The notes: a model not told the origin generated them from the letters alone. Shown: positions 32,997 to 42,143, counted from the stretch's first letter. The stretch: DNA of 42,143 nucleotides from Pontivivens nitratireducens (GCF_014235845.1 NZ_JACJUQ010000019.1:1-42143); one strand, 5' to 3'. Program-made: numbers and translations.

Positions 32997-34406
32997 ATGT
33001 TGAAACCGGTGACTTTCCTGCTGCTGGGCCTGATGACGCTTGTCGGGTGTGCTCCTCTGGATCAATCGGATCCGGATCGTCGCAATCATGCGATGATCCT
33101 GTTGCAAAACAATGGGCTGGTCCCCGATCAGCATGTGCGCACATATGTCGAGGGCGTCGGGCAGCGGATCATCGGCGCGACCCCTGCGGTCAACGCGGAT
33201 TGGGATGTCTATGTGCTCGATACGCCGCGGGTGAACGCATATGTGCTGGGCAGCGGTTCCATCTACATGACGCGGGGATTGGTGGCCCTGGCCAATAGCG
33301 AGGCGGAGCTTGCAGCGGTTATGGCGCACGAGATTGCCCATCTGGTCGCCCATCATTCCGCCGCCCGATCCGAGCGGATGGAGCAGGTCGAACGGCAGGT
33401 GCTGTCCGAAACGGTCTTGGCAGATATGGATGACGTTCAACGCGCCGGAAACCGGATTGCCAGCGGCTTTGCCGCGTTCACACGACAGCAGGAAGCCGAT
33501 GCGGACACTCGCGGGCTGATCTATCTTGCAAAGGCAGGCTATGCGCCCCAAGCCATGGTCGATTTCCTGCGGGCGATGATCGCCCACGAAACGCTTGAGG
33601 CCGCGCTGGCGCACCGGCGCTTCGATCCTGCGCAGGCCAATCTTATGTCCAGCCATCCCGCCAGCGCCGCACGCGTGGCTGCGGTGGAAGCCGCGCTGCC
33701 CACGACCCTGACAGGCTATATGGGGCGTGACGCGCATCTGGACGTGATTGACGGCCTGATCTGGGGGGCGGATGGCCGCAACGGCCTGATCCGGGGTGAC
33801 CGTTGGATCAATCCGGTGACGGGTCTGTCCATCACCGCCCCACCGGGGCTGTCGTTCGACGTGGGTGAGATTGTCGTGCGCGCCGGCGATGCCGAGGGGC
33901 GCTACATCAGCTTCGCGCGCGATCTGTCGCGCGGGTTGACCCCTGCCGCGTATCTGACGGAGCTATGGCTGCCCACGATGGAGGCTGACGATCTTCGCGG
34001 CGAAGCCTCGGAAGTGCGCACCCGCGTCATAAACGGGCGACAGACAGCCTATGTCGATTTTCCTCTGCGCTCGCTCCAGGGGCCGATGACCTTGCGGTTC
34101 GTCGCGGTCGCATTGGGGCGCGAGATGCTGGAGTTCATCATGATCGCGCCTGCGGCGGACCGCGCGGCGATGGACAGCCTGTTCGACACGCTGCAAACCG
34201 TCCGCATCCTGCCGCGCTCCCGGCTGGACGACCTGTCACCCACCCGCATCCGGGTCGTGACGGCAGTGCCGGGACAGCAGATCGATGATTTCATAGCGAT
34301 GATGCAGGTGGACAGTCTGGCACGTGAGCGCTTCCTCGCCCTGAATAACCTGACCGCCGGGGCGCAGGTACAGGCCGGGCAGCGGTTCAAGATCTTGGTC
34401 CAGTGA
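32997..34406 (+). CDS. M48-family metalloprotease lipoprotein
   Basis: 469 residues; ATG 32997 with GAAGGA upstream. Lipoprotein signal MLKPVTFLLLGLMTLVGC with the lipidated Cys at 18. Zinc protease motif H111-E-I-A-H115 in AAVMAHEIAHLVAHHSA and the third ligand Glu in RQQEADADTRGLIYL: a BepA/LoiP-like M48 peptidase. The C-terminal part includes a LysM-like stretch (TAVPGQQIDDFIAMMQVDSL, NNLTAGAQVQAGQRFKILV) that may bind peptidoglycan. Likely acts in the periplasm on misassembled outer-membrane proteins. Its stop overlaps the next gene's GTG. Confidence 0.9.
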   Translation: MLKPVTFLLLGLMTLVGCAPLDQSDPDRRNHAMILLQNNGLVPDQHVRTYVEGVGQRIIGATPAVNADWDVYVLDTPRVNAYVLGSGSIYMTRGLVALANSEAELAAVMAHEIAHLVAHHSAARSERMEQVERQVLSETVLADMDDVQRAGNRIASGFAAFTRQQEADADTRGLIYLAKAGYAPQAMVDFLRAMIAHETLEAALAHRRFDPAQANLMSSHPASAARVAAVEAALPTTLTGYMGRDAHLDVIDGLIWGADGRNGLIRGDRWINPVTGLSITAPPGLSFDVGEIVVRAGDAEGRYISFARDLSRGLTPAAYLTELWLPTMEADDLRGEASEVRTRVINGRQTAYVDFPLRSLQGPMTLRFVAVALGREMLEFIMIAPAADRAAMDSLFDTLQTVRILPRSRLDDLSPTRIRVVTAVPGQQIDDFIAMMQVDSLARERFLALNNLTAGAQVQAGQRFKILVQ

Positions 34407-35200
34407 CTGGCCTATCCGGGATACGAGCGCAGATCGGGGGCAGGTGGACCCCCCTTTCGGGCGGATTGAGCCACCATGTCTGGCGTGTCGCGGTTCCCGG
34501 GGCGCCGGATCTGACCGTTCGCATGACCGATGGCACGGCCGCCCCGCCCCTGTTCGCGCGCGACCCCGATGCGGAGTGGCTGGCATTGACCGCGCTGGAG
34601 GGAACCGGGCTGGCCCCGCGTCCGGTGCGACGATACCCGCATGCTGTCGTTGCGGAATATGTGGCCGGAACGATCTGGGACGGCGATTTCCCTGCCGCGG
34701 CGGCCACACTGCGCGCGTTGCACGCCCGCAAAGCGCCAAAGGGCCTGCCGGAGGCCCCCAGATGCGCGGTGGAGGCCGGACGTGGGATCCTGATGCATTG
34801 CAAGGATCGAAGCCTGAGCGCGGCGATGCCGGATTCAAGCCCGTTGACCGGACCGGAGGTGTTTCTGCACGGCGATCCCGCACCGGGCAATATCGTGATG
34901 CAGCGCGGACAGGCGCATCTGATCGACTGGCAATGCCCCTCGCGCGGGCCTGCCCTGCACGATGTGGCGATGTTCCTGTCGCCCGCCATGCAGATCCTCG
35001 GGCGCGGGCGCGTGGCGACATCGGCCGAATGTGAGGCCTTTCACAAGGCGTATGGCCCCATACCGGACACGGCCATCGCCCCGTTGCATTGGCGCATGGC
35101 CTGTCACTGCCAATGGCGCATCGAGCAGGGACACGAGGCCTATCGCCCGGCATTGCAGGCCGAGCTTACAGCCCTTGCCCAATCCACACGCCCACGATGA
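34403..35200 (+). CDS. aminoglycoside/choline kinase-like phosphotransferase
   Basis: 265 residues from GTG 34403 (GTGA overlap with the preceding stop). APH-fold: the N-lobe PLSGGLSHHVWRVAVPGAPD carries a Ser/His-rich loop, the catalytic segment is VFLHGDPAPGNIVMQ (Brenner-type HGDxxxxN), and the metal-binding Asp is in AHLIDWQCPSRGPALHDVA. Substrate unknown; a small alcohol or sugar is likely. Its 3' end overlaps the 3' end of the convergent ubiB by 35 bases. Confidence 0.8.
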   Translation: MTGLSGIRAQIGGRWTPLSGGLSHHVWRVAVPGAPDLTVRMTDGTAAPPLFARDPDAEWLALTALEGTGLAPRPVRRYPHAVVAEYVAGTIWDGDFPAAAATLRALHARKAPKGLPEAPRCAVEAGRGILMHCKDRSLSAAMPDSSPLTGPEVFLHGDPAPGNIVMQRGQAHLIDWQCPSRGPALHDVAMFLSPAMQILGRGRVATSAECEAFHKAYGPIPDTAIAPLHWRMACHCQWRIEQGHEAYRPALQAELTALAQSTRPR

Positions 35201-36722
35201 CGGCAAGAGCGCCCAACACGACCCCTGCGACCATATAGACCATGCCATCGCGGCGCGATTCCGTGTGATCGCGGTCGCGCCACTGCGGGTTGTTCGTTCG
35301 GATCAGCGCCTCCTCGGCCATTCGGGGCAACAAGGGACCGAAGCGTGAGAGAACCCGCGCGGTTACAGCGAGGTCCCGCACCAGAGCCTTGGGGCCGATA
35401 TTGTCGCGGATATACTTCTCCACCACCGGGCGGGAGACCTGCCACATGTTCATGTTCGGATCGAGCGAGCGGGCCACACCCTCCACCACGACCATCGTGC
35501 GTTGCAGCAGGATCAGCTCGGTCCGGGTTTCCATCCCGAACCGCTCCGTCACGTCGAAGAGGTGCGCCAGCAGCCGGGCCATGGAAATGTGCGACGCATC
35601 CTGACCGAAAATCGGCTCGGCCACGGACCGCAGCGCCTGGGCGAACGCCTCCATATCATGATCGGGAGAGACATACCCCGCCTCGAAATGTACCTGAGCC
35701 ACACGCAGGTAATCCTTGCGCAGAAAGCCGAACAGGATTTCGGCATAGATCCGGCGCGTATAGGCATCTATCCGCCCCATGATTCCGAAATCGAAGGCGA
35801 TCAGATCGCCTTCGGGGCCGACCTTCAGATTGCCCTGATGCATGTCGGCATGGAAAAAGCCGTCGCGCAGGGCATGGCCCAGAAAGACCTGCACGATGCG
35901 GGCGGCCATCTCCTGCATGTCGATCCCCTGCGCGCGCAGGGCTATGACCTCGCTGAGATTGATCCCCTCGATCCACTCCGTCGTCATGACTGTCTGCGCC
36001 GAAAGAGACCAGATTACCGCCGGAACACGGAAGCGGTCGTCCTTGGCGCAATTGGCCGCGAATTCCGCCCCGGCAGAGGCTTCGAGCCTGAAGTCCAGTT
36101 CCTGCTGCACGACCTCATGGAAATGGGCGATCACTTCGGTTGGCTTGAGCCGGCGCGATCTGGGCGACAGCAATTCGATGGTGCGCGCCGCGAAATAGAA
36201 GGCGTTGATATCCCGCGCGAACGCCCTGGCGATGCCGGGACGGCGGATTTTCACGGCAACCTCAAGTCCGGTGTCCGCCACGCGCGCCCGGTGCACCTGC
36301 GCGATCGAGGCGGCGGCGACGGGGGGGCTAAACTCACTGAACAGCATGTCGATGGGCGCGCCCAGTTCCCGTTCCACCTCCGCACGGGCGGTGGCCAGAT
36401 CGAAGGCAGGCAGACGATCCTGCAAGACCTTGAGCTGCTGGCTGAGGTCGTCACCAGTCACGTCGGGGCGGGTGGACAGGATCTGCCCGAACTTGATATA
36501 GGACGGTCCCAGCGCGGTGATCGCCCGCACGACGGGCGGCTGCGATGGATCGCCCTGCTCCCCCAGCCACTGAACCGGCCACATCACGATCTTCGCCGCG
36601 ATCCGCAAACCTTTGGGGGCGCCCAGCTCACGCATTGCCACGTCCAGCGCGCCGGTCCTCTCGAACGTGGCGCCGGTTCGGATCAGGCGCCAGACATTGG
36701 ATATGGGGTTCAAATCTTCCAC
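35166..36722 (-). CDS. ubiB: UbiB, ubiquinone biosynthesis atypical kinase/ATPase
   Basis: 518 residues. ABC1/ADCK/UbiB hallmarks: the KxGQ motif K77-F-G-Q80 in [25 protein letters not shown] (A-rich loop), [20 protein letters not shown] and IAFDFGIMG. The C-terminal hydrophobic pair ([19 protein letters not shown]) anchors it in the membrane. Needed for aerobic ubiquinone synthesis. GTG 36722 overlaps the ubiE stop by 13 bases; no internal ATG fits better. Strict coupling to ubiE is the usual alphaproteobacterial order. Confidence 0.95.
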   Translation of the reverse strand: MEDLNPISNVWRLIRTGATFERTGALDVAMRELGAPKGLRIAAKIVMWPVQWLGEQGDPSQPPVVRAITALGPSYIKFGQILSTRPDVTGDDLSQQLKVLQDRLPAFDLATARAEVERELGAPIDMLFSEFSPPVAAASIAQVHRARVADTGLEVAVKIRRPGIARAFARDINAFYFAARTIELLSPRSRRLKPTEVIAHFHEVVQQELDFRLEASAGAEFAANCAKDDRFRVPAVIWSLSAQTVMTTEWIEGINLSEVIALRAQGIDMQEMAARIVQVFLGHALRDGFFHADMHQGNLKVGPEGDLIAFDFGIMGRIDAYTRRIYAEILFGFLRKDYLRVAQVHFEAGYVSPDHDMEAFAQALRSVAEPIFGQDASHISMARLLAHLFDVTERFGMETRTELILLQRTMVVVEGVARSLDPNMNMWQVSRPVVEKYIRDNIGPKALVRDLAVTARVLSRFGPLLPRMAEEALIRTNNPQWRDRDHTESRRDGMVYMVAGVVLGALAVIVGVWIGQGL

Positions 36723-37480
36723 CCCGAATGCAGGCAGGCAATGCCCATGGTCATGTTGCGATACGCGACGTTTTCGAACCCGGCCGCACGGATCATGCTC
36801 GCAAACGCCTCCTGATCGGGAAACTTGCGGATCGATTCGACGAGGTACTGATAGCTCTCGGAATCGTTCGCGATCACCTTGCCCATGCGCGGGATCACGT
36901 TGAAGGAATAGGCGTCATACGCCTTTTGCAGCATGTCGTTGGGAATCTGGCTGAACTCCAGACACATGAAGCGCCCCCCCGGCTTGAGCACGCGGAACGC
37001 CTCGGCCAGCGCCTCCTGCGGACGCGTGACGTTCCGAATGCCGAAGCTGATGGTGTAGACATCGAACGAGTTGTCCGCGAAGGGCAGCGCCATCGCGTCG
37101 CCCACCACCCATTCCAGCGGCGCATCCTGTGCTTCGGGTCGTTTCTTTCCTTCCTCCAGCATCGAGGCGGTCATGTCGCAGACCGTCGCATGTCCGCCGC
37201 CGCGCTTGAGGAACCTGAACGAGATGTCCCCCGTACCGCCCGCCACGTCCAGCAGATGCTGATGGGGGCGCGGTGCCAGCCAATCCATCATCGCATCTTT
37301 CCAGATACGGTGGATGCCCATGCTCATCACGTCGTTCATCACGTCGTATTTCGACGCGACGGACGTGAACACGCCGTGAACCTTGCCCGCCTTTTCGCCC
37401 TCGGGCACATTCTGAAACCCGAAATGGGTGGTGTTCGGATCGGCGGGACCCGAACCATTTGACCTCGAACCAGTAGACAT
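36710..37480 (-). CDS. ubiE: UbiE, demethylmenaquinone/demethoxyubiquinol methyltransferase
   Basis: 256 residues. Class I SAM methyltransferase with the UbiE/COQ5 signatures [41 protein letters not shown] motif [15 protein letters not shown], and [20 protein letters not shown]. Carries out the C-methylation step of ubiquinone synthesis. Divergent from mutM, with a shared 137-bp upstream region. Confidence 0.96.
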   Translation of the reverse strand: MSTGSRSNGSGPADPNTTHFGFQNVPEGEKAGKVHGVFTSVASKYDVMNDVMSMGIHRIWKDAMMDWLAPRPHQHLLDVAGGTGDISFRFLKRGGGHATVCDMTASMLEEGKKRPEAQDAPLEWVVGDAMALPFADNSFDVYTISFGIRNVTRPQEALAEAFRVLKPGGRFMCLEFSQIPNDMLQKAYDAYSFNVIPRMGKVIANDSESYQYLVESIRKFPDQEAFASMIRAAGFENVAYRNMTMGIACLHSGWKI

Positions 37481-37617
37481 TGGGCAGCTCCATCGCTCGC
37501 GTGTTGGTGCAACCTAGCGATTGGCGCGGGATTGGAAAGCGCGCTCTGGGGTCGCAGAGATTGCGTGGAACCTAGTGCGCCCCTAGATGGGGTCCAGCCA
37601 AGCGCGAAGGATTCCCG

Positions 37618-38481
37618 ATGCCCGAACTGCCCGAGGTCGAAACCGTCCGCCGTGGCCTTGCCCCCGTGATGGAGGGTCAGGTGATCGCGCGGGCGGAGGT
37701 GCGCCGTGCCGATCTGCGCTGGCCCTTCCCGGAACGGATGGCGGAACGCCTGAGCGGGGCACGAATCGACCGGCTGGGGCGACGCTCGAAATATCTGCTG
37801 GCCGATCTCGACCGGGGCGAGACGCTGATCATGCATCTGGGCATGTCGGGCCGGATGCTGATCGCGAAACCCGGCGGGACGACGATTCCCGGCAGCTTCC
37901 ACCACCATCATCCCGCGCCTGAAAAGCATGACCACGTCATCTTCGACATGGATAGCGGCACCCGTGTCACATTCAACGACGTGCGCCGTTTCGGCGCGAT
38001 GGATCTGGTGGCGACCGGGGCATTGGACACGCACAGGCTTCTGTCCGTGCTGGGCCCCGAACCGTTCGACAACGGCTTTTCCGATGCCTATCTGGCGGAA
38101 AAGCTGAAGGGCCGCGCCACCCCCGTCAAATCCGCCCTGCTGGATCAGCGAATCGTGGCCGGTCTGGGAAATATCTATGTTTGTGAGGCGCTGTGGCGGG
38201 CGGGAATCAGCCCGATGCGACTGGCGCGCGACCTGACGCCCCGACAAATCGCAACAGTGACGCAGACCATCCGCGACGTCCTGACGGATGCCATCGCTGC
38301 TGGCGGCTCCAGTCTGCGCGACTACCGCCAGGCCGACGGCGAACTGGGCTATTTTCAACACTCTTTCGCGGTTTATGGCCGCGAGGGTGAGCCGTGCCGA
38401 ACTCCCGGTTGCGCGGCCCGGATCGAACGGGTCGTGCAGGCGGGCCGGTCGAGTTTTCACTGTCCCGTATGTCAGGGGTAA
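37618..38481 (+). CDS. mutM: formamidopyrimidine-DNA glycosylase
   Basis: 287 residues starting [16 protein letters not shown]: the N-terminal Pro (P2 after Met removal) and Glu3 are the catalytic residues of Fpg. Other marks are the [12 protein letters not shown] lysine, [34 protein letters not shown] (helix-two-turn-helix) and the C-terminal zinc finger (CRTPGC...FHCPVC). It removes oxidised purines such as 8-oxoguanine. ATG has GAAGGA ten bases upstream. Confidence 0.97.
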   Translation: MPELPEVETVRRGLAPVMEGQVIARAEVRRADLRWPFPERMAERLSGARIDRLGRRSKYLLADLDRGETLIMHLGMSGRMLIAKPGGTTIPGSFHHHHPAPEKHDHVIFDMDSGTRVTFNDVRRFGAMDLVATGALDTHRLLSVLGPEPFDNGFSDAYLAEKLKGRATPVKSALLDQRIVAGLGNIYVCEALWRAGISPMRLARDLTPRQIATVTQTIRDVLTDAIAAGGSSLRDYRQADGELGYFQHSFAVYGREGEPCRTPGCAARIERVVQAGRSSFHCPVCQG

Positions 38482-38582
38482 CGACTGAAACAACTTGCAA
38501 TCATCCGCTAGGCGTTTCAAATCGCGACAACCCCGCCCGGCCCGCCCGGCTGGGCTCAGTTGGCAAGGGAAAGGAATTTCGC

Positions 38583-39359
38583 GTGGCCTATGAGATGCTC
38601 ATAACCGATGTCTCCGATTACGTCGGACTCATCAAACTCAACAGACCCGATGCGCTCAATGCGCTGAACGCCCAATTGCTCACCGAGCTGGCGGACGTGC
38701 TGAAGGCGTGGGACCGCGACGACAACGTTCGCGCCATCGTGCTGACCGGATCGGAAAAGGCATTCGCCGCAGGGGCCGACATCAAGGAGATGTCGGACAA
38801 GTCCTCCGTCGATATGTTCGTGTCCGATTACTTCACCGAACAAACCGACGCGGTCGGCCGCACGCGCAAGCCGATCATCGCCGCCGTATCCGGCTTCGCG
38901 CTGGGGGGCGGCTGCGAACTGGCGATGATGTGCGACTTCATCATCTGTTCGGACACAGCTAAGTTTGGCCAGCCGGAGATAAACCTGGGCGTCATGGCCG
39001 GAATGGGCGGCACCCAGCGTCTGACCCGCCTGGTGGGCAAGTCCAAGGCGATGGAGATGAACCTGACGGGTCGCTTCATGGATGCGGAGGAAGCAGACCG
39101 GTCCGGTCTGGTGTCACGTGTCGTGCCGGCGAAGGAGCTGCTGGACGAAGCGCTCAAGACGGCGGGAAAAATCGCGGAGAAATCCCAGATTGCCGTGATG
39201 GCGGTCAAGGAATCGGTCAACCGCGCCTACGAGATGACGCAGCGTGAGGGCATCCTGTTCGAGCGCCGCGTCTTCCACTCCCTGTTCGCCACGGAGGACC
39301 AATCCGAGGGGATGGCCGCCTTTGCTGAAAAGAGAACCCCGAAATTCCGCGACAAGTAA
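38583..39359 (+). CDS. enoyl-CoA hydratase
   Basis: 258 residues from GTG 38583, with AAGGA eight bases upstream; the open frame extends 5' into mutM without a better start. Crotonase fold: KLNRPDALNALNAQLLTEL, oxyanion-hole GSEKAFAAGADIKEM and FALGGGCELAMMCDF, the second catalytic Glu in FGQPEINLGVMAGMGGTQRL. Hydrates trans-2-enoyl-CoA in fatty-acid breakdown. Its place between mutM and rpsT is conserved in this family of organisms. Confidence 0.93.
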   Translation: MAYEMLITDVSDYVGLIKLNRPDALNALNAQLLTELADVLKAWDRDDNVRAIVLTGSEKAFAAGADIKEMSDKSSVDMFVSDYFTEQTDAVGRTRKPIIAAVSGFALGGGCELAMMCDFIICSDTAKFGQPEINLGVMAGMGGTQRLTRLVGKSKAMEMNLTGRFMDAEEADRSGLVSRVVPAKELLDEALKTAGKIAEKSQIAVMAVKESVNRAYEMTQREGILFERRVFHSLFATEDQSEGMAAFAEKRTPKFRDK

Positions 39360-39379
39360 CCCAAACACCGCCAATGGCG

Positions 39380-39408
39380 TTGACAGACCACGGGCACGGG
39401 TGTACTTG
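39380..39408 (+). promoter_or_regulatory. possible rpsT promoter
   Basis: TTGACA at 39380-39385 is a perfect -35 element. Seventeen bases later lies TACTTG (39403-39408), a poor -10. The initiating position would be about 30 bases before the rpsT ATG. The -35 and spacing are good and the -10 is weak, so this is a candidate only. Confidence 0.4.
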
Positions 39409-39446
39409 CGCGGCTCATCTTTGAATCAAAAGAACCGGAATCAATC

Positions 39447-39710
39447 ATGGCAAATACGCCTTCTGCTAAAAAGCGCGTGCGCCAGCTCGAGCGCCGCACC
39501 GAGATCAACAAGGCGCGTCGCTCGCGTATTCGTACCTATCTGCGTAAGGTCGAGGAGGCGATCGCCGGTGGCGATCAGGCCGCGGCGAAAACCGCGCTTC
39601 AGGATGCACAACCCGAGATCATGCGCGGCGTGACGAAGGGCGTGATCCACAAGAACACCGCCTCGCGCAAGGTGTCCCGGCTGTCCAGCCGCGTGAAGGC
39701 GATGGCCTGA
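39447..39710 (+). CDS. rpsT: 30S ribosomal protein S20
   Basis: 87 residues with the S20 pattern [59 protein letters not shown] highly basic three-helix protein that binds 16S rRNA. Followed by a strong terminator. Confidence 0.97.
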   Translation: MANTPSAKKRVRQLERRTEINKARRSRIRTYLRKVEEAIAGGDQAAAKTALQDAQPEIMRGVTKGVIHKNTASRKVSRLSSRVKAMA

Positions 39711-39739
39711 GGTCAGACGTCGCAGGCGAATGTGAATAC

Positions 39740-39770
39740 AGGGCGTATCTTCGGATGCGCCCTTTTCGTT
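39740..39770 (+). terminator. rpsT intrinsic terminator
   Basis: A 10-bp stem AGGGCGTATC/GATGCGCCCT (one G-U) closed by a TTCG tetraloop at 39750-39753 and followed by TTTCGTTT. It starts about 30 bases after the rpsT stop. Confidence 0.9.
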
Positions 39771-39954
39771 TGCCCCTCTAATCTTCGATCCGCATCCGCG
39801 TGGCGCACCATTCGCCCTGACGTCACTTCACCATCGCATTCGGATGTTCCGCATTCGGTCCTGTTGCGAGAATCGCACCCAATCCGTAAGTTCTGGCAAC
39901 GCACCGCACCGGCTTATCCATTGATTCCATATGGCCCCGCCTTCGAAGGAAAAC

Positions 39955-39976
39955 CCCCTTCGCGAGGGGCTCTTTT
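39955..39976 (+). terminator. second hairpin with T-run
   Basis: CCCCT-TCGCG-AGGGG followed by CTCTTTTCC. It has the form of an intrinsic terminator 245 bases after the rpsT stop. It could be a back-up terminator, or the terminator of a small untranslated transcript between 39770 and 39955. Confidence 0.6.
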
Positions 39977-40124
39977 CCTTGGATAACGCAAATATATCAA
40001 CATCTTAGCGCGGAAATTTGTCTCGGTTTCGCTTGTGTGCGAGACCCGACTCAGACTAGTTTCTTCGAACGACGAAGACAGCTTCGAAGAGAAGACCGCG
40101 TCGGACAAATGAGGAGGGCATAAC

Positions 40125-40559
40125 GTGTCGCAGATCGAACAGATGAAACCGCAAGAGGCGTACGAGATTCTGCGGTCGAATCCTGCGGCGGCCCTTGTTG
40201 ACGTCCGAACGCAGGCGGAATGGAGTTTCGTAGGCATCCCCGACACGAGGGACCTGGGCAACGCGATGGCACTGGTACAGTGGGCGCGTTACCCCGATAT
40301 GGCCGTGAATACCAATTTCGTTCAGGAACTGACCGATCAGCTTGGCGGGCAGATTCCCGACACGCTGTTGTTCATCTGCCGCTCCGGCGCCAGGTCGCAG
40401 AACGCGGCGCAGATGATCTCTCAGCAAATGTCCCAGGCAGGCAGGGACGTTCGCTGCATCAATGTCGCGGAGGGATTCGAGGGTGATCTCGATTCCAAAT
40501 CTCAGCGAGGAAAGCTCAACGGCTGGAAGGCCGGTGCGCTGCCTTGGCGACAAACCTAG
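40125..40559 (+). CDS. single-domain rhodanese-like protein
   Basis: 144 residues from GTG 40125, with GAGGAGG about eight bases upstream. Rhodanese fold: ALVDVRTQAEWSFVGIPD and the active-site loop C85-RSGARS90 in LFICRSGARSQNAAQ, which keeps the catalytic Cys. Predicted sulfurtransferase; physiological acceptor unknown. It is the gene immediately before dnaA, about 97 bases away. Confidence 0.88.
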   Translation: MSQIEQMKPQEAYEILRSNPAAALVDVRTQAEWSFVGIPDTRDLGNAMALVQWARYPDMAVNTNFVQELTDQLGGQIPDTLLFICRSGARSQNAAQMISQQMSQAGRDVRCINVAEGFEGDLDSKSQRGKLNGWKAGALPWRQT

Positions 40560-40656
40560 AACCAACGCCGGGCGATCGACGCCCGCACTGAAACTCTTGC
40601 CTGCCGGCCCGCCTGATGCGTGGTCCGGTGACAACCGGATTTTGATGGGACGAAAC

Positions 40657-42039
40657 ATGTCGGATACCGATGCCTGGGGGCGGATTTGCACGGATATGAA
40701 ATCCACGATCGGCAAGGAAGCCTATCAAAGCTGGATCGATCCGCTCGCGCTTCACAAGATCGAACAGGGCATCGCGCATTTCGCCGCACCGACCAGCTTT
40801 ATCGGCCGCTGGGTGGATCGCAATTACGGTGAGCGTATCCGCTCCTCCTTTGCGCGCGAGGGGTACAGCGTCACCCGTCTGGATTTCAGCGTCAGCCCGG
40901 CAGCACGCAAGGCCGCCACTCCGGCGGGCCAGCGCAGCGCGCCCCTGAACGCTCCATCGGCCAAAACCACAGCCACCGCCCACGCAGCGGAGGAAGAACT
41001 GCCCGGATCGCCGTTGGATCCGCGCTTCACGTTCGACAGCTTCGTCGTGGGCAAGCCGAACGAGCTGGCCCATGCCGCCGCGCGCCGCGTGGCCGAGGGG
41101 GGCGAGGTCGCCTTCAACCCGCTGGTCCTCTATGGCGGGGTCGGACTGGGCAAGACGCACCTGATGCACGCCATTGCCTGGAAACTTCAGCAGGACAATC
41201 CCGGCTTCCGCGTGCTCTACCTCAGCGCGGAACAGTTCATGTACCGCTTCGTTCAGGCGCTGCGGTTTCGTGATACGATCTCGTTCAAGCAGATGTTCCG
41301 ATCTGTCGATGTCCTGATGGTGGATGACGTGCAGTTCATCGCTGGCAAGGATTCCACGCAGGAGGAATTCTTCCACACCTTCAACGCCCTGATCGACCAG
41401 AACAAGCAGGTCATCATCTCCGCCGACCGTGCGCCGGGGGAAATCGACGGGATGGAGGATCGGATCAAGTCGCGCCTGCAATGGGGGCTGGTGGCGGACA
41501 TTCACCCCACCGACTACGAATTGCGGCTCGGCATCCTGCAAGCAAAGCTGGACGCCCAGCGCGCGCAGCATCCAAACGTCACCATCGACCCGAAGGTCAT
41601 CGATTTCCTCGCGCATCGGATCAGCAGCAATGTGCGCGTTCTCGAAGGCGCGCTGACGCGGCTCTATGCGTTTGCGTCCCTCGTCGGGCGGCACATTGAT
41701 CTGGACATGACCCATGAATGCCTGACCGACCTGTTGCGCGCCTCCGAACGCAAGGTCACGATCGAGGAGATCATGCGCAAGGTCGCGGAATACTATCACC
41801 TGCGCATGAACGATCTGATGTCCGCCCGGCGCGCCCGCGTTGTGGCCCGCCCCCGTCAGGTCGCGATGTATCTGGCCAAGACTCTGACATCCAAGAGCCT
41901 GCCCGAAATCGGACGCAAGTTCGGGGGCCGGGACCACACCACGGTGATCCATGCGGTCAAGCGGGTCGAGGAACTGAAGCAGACCGACAGCCAGATCGCA
42001 GACGATGTCGAATTGCTGCGCCGGATGCTCGAAGCCTAG
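40657..42039 (+). CDS. dnaA: chromosomal replication initiator DnaA
   Basis: 460 residues from ATG 40657 (GGGACG upstream; ATG 40645 gives four extra residues). Domain I MSDTDAWGRICTDMKSTIGK, then KEAYQSWIDPLAL; a variable linker; AAA+ domain III with FTFDSFVVGKPNELAHAAAR, Walker A GGVGLGKT at 160-167 and Walker B VLMVDDVQF; arginine finger and box VII region ISSNVRVLEGAL; domain IV DnaA signature GGRDHTTVIHAVKR. Binds DnaA boxes and opens the origin. An IS end starts 27 bases after the stop, in the place where dnaN normally lies. Confidence 0.97.
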   Translation: MSDTDAWGRICTDMKSTIGKEAYQSWIDPLALHKIEQGIAHFAAPTSFIGRWVDRNYGERIRSSFAREGYSVTRLDFSVSPAARKAATPAGQRSAPLNAPSAKTTATAHAAEEELPGSPLDPRFTFDSFVVGKPNELAHAAARRVAEGGEVAFNPLVLYGGVGLGKTHLMHAIAWKLQQDNPGFRVLYLSAEQFMYRFVQALRFRDTISFKQMFRSVDVLMVDDVQFIAGKDSTQEEFFHTFNALIDQNKQVIISADRAPGEIDGMEDRIKSRLQWGLVADIHPTDYELRLGILQAKLDAQRAQHPNVTIDPKVIDFLAHRISSNVRVLEGALTRLYAFASLVGRHIDLDMTHECLTDLLRASERKVTIEEIMRKVAEYYHLRMNDLMSARRARVVARPRQVAMYLAKTLTSKSLPEIGRKFGGRDHTTVIHAVKRVEELKQTDSQIADDVELLRRMLEA

Positions 42040-42066
42040 GGCCTTATTGCTGCCGGACGAGCCCGT

Positions 42067-42143
42067 CCTAGGGTGTGGACTCATTGATCAGCAATCCAGA
42101 TGCGGATCGCTGCGAGCTTGATGGCTGCCAGGAAGTTCTCCGG
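42067..42143 (-). mobile_element. 3' end of an IS5-like insertion sequence, inverted copy
   Basis: The exact reverse complement of 1-77: the IS terminus CCTAGGGTGTGGACTCA and the last 20 codons of the transposase reading leftward. The match breaks immediately inside the window at both ends, so these are two IS copies or one repeated IS at which assembly stopped. Confidence 0.8.

Larger units (their letters stand above)
39711..40124. other. rpsT-rhodanese intergenic region
   Basis: It holds the rpsT terminator, then about 180 bases with no gene, then a second hairpin at 39955. Beyond this is an AT-richer segment (39985-40035) that probably carries the promoter for the rhodanese-dnaA pair. Repeats of CTTCGAA with a dyad (CTTCGAACGACGAAG at 40063-40077) follow. 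No clear consensus DnaA box (TTATCCACA) was found; the nearest are partial (CTTATCCATTG at 39911 and TTGGATAACG at 39979). Confidence 0.6.

Noticed and set aside
39890-40124. Replication origin next to dnaA
   Set aside because: Only partial DnaA-box matches and no cluster of boxes or AT-rich 13-mers; in this family the origin is often elsewhere.
1-42143. CRISPR arrays
   Set aside because: No regularly spaced repeats and no cas-like genes; the repeats present are pairs or short clusters explained by mobile elements or operators.

Overview
The window looks like a piece of a Rhodobacteraceae (alphaproteobacterial) chromosome. The right end carries the order ubiB-ubiE / mutM-enoyl-CoA hydratase-rpsT-rhodanese-dnaA, which I recognise from roseobacter-type genomes, and most genes are GC-rich. 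Both ends of the window are the same 77 bp in opposite orientation: the last 20 codons and terminal sequence of an IS5-like transposase gene. The segment is therefore either bounded by two inverted IS copies or is an assembly contig that stops at a repeated IS.

Layout. (1) 1-7150 is a mobile-element graveyard: an unknown minus-strand operon cut at both ends, a Tn3-family transposase with a nonsense codon, a serine-resolvase scrap, two pieces of IS3-type transposase, a truncated DUF2493/SLOG gene whose 3' end is duplicated on either side of a GSU2403-type nucleotidyltransferase gene, and truncated hypothetical genes. (2) 7404-14426 is a reactive-sulfur module: a GAF histidine kinase, an ETHE1-like persulfide dioxygenase fused to rhodanese domains, a frameshifted DUF442 phosphatase remnant, a BigR/SqrR persulfide-sensing repressor with a matching operator, two YeeE/PmpAB-type membrane proteins, a second metallo-beta-lactamase-fold protein, and a SulP anion transporter. 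(3) 14608-15588 is a PAS-HWE kinase. (4) 15987-20169 is a complete ugpBAEC-type glycerol-3-phosphate ABC transporter operon on the minus strand.

(5) 20540-32845 is a 12.3-kb integrative mobilizable element in the 3' end of a tRNA-Arg(CCT) gene. It is delimited by a perfect 43-bp direct repeat. It carries a tyrosine integrase and two small helix-turn-helix proteins at one end. At the other end is a replication-initiator-like HTH protein, MobC and a MobA relaxase with two further genes nested in another frame of the relaxase gene. The AT-richer cargo between them is an XRE regulator, a zinc-ribbon membrane protein, a 988-residue protein with a MORC/MutL-like ATPase at the N terminus and a histidine-kinase-like ATPase at the C terminus, a 557-residue receiver-domain protein with all canonical REC residues, a DNA cytosine methyltransferase and an orphan HigA-like antitoxin. 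The ATPase/receiver/methylase set has the look of an uncharacterised conflict or defence system and is the best novelty candidate here.

(6) 32799-42039 is conserved chromosome: tRNA-Arg, an M48 lipoprotein protease, a phosphotransferase, ubiB, ubiE, mutM, enoyl-CoA hydratase, rpsT, a rhodanese and dnaA. The right-hand IS end begins 27 bp after the dnaA stop, where dnaN would normally follow.
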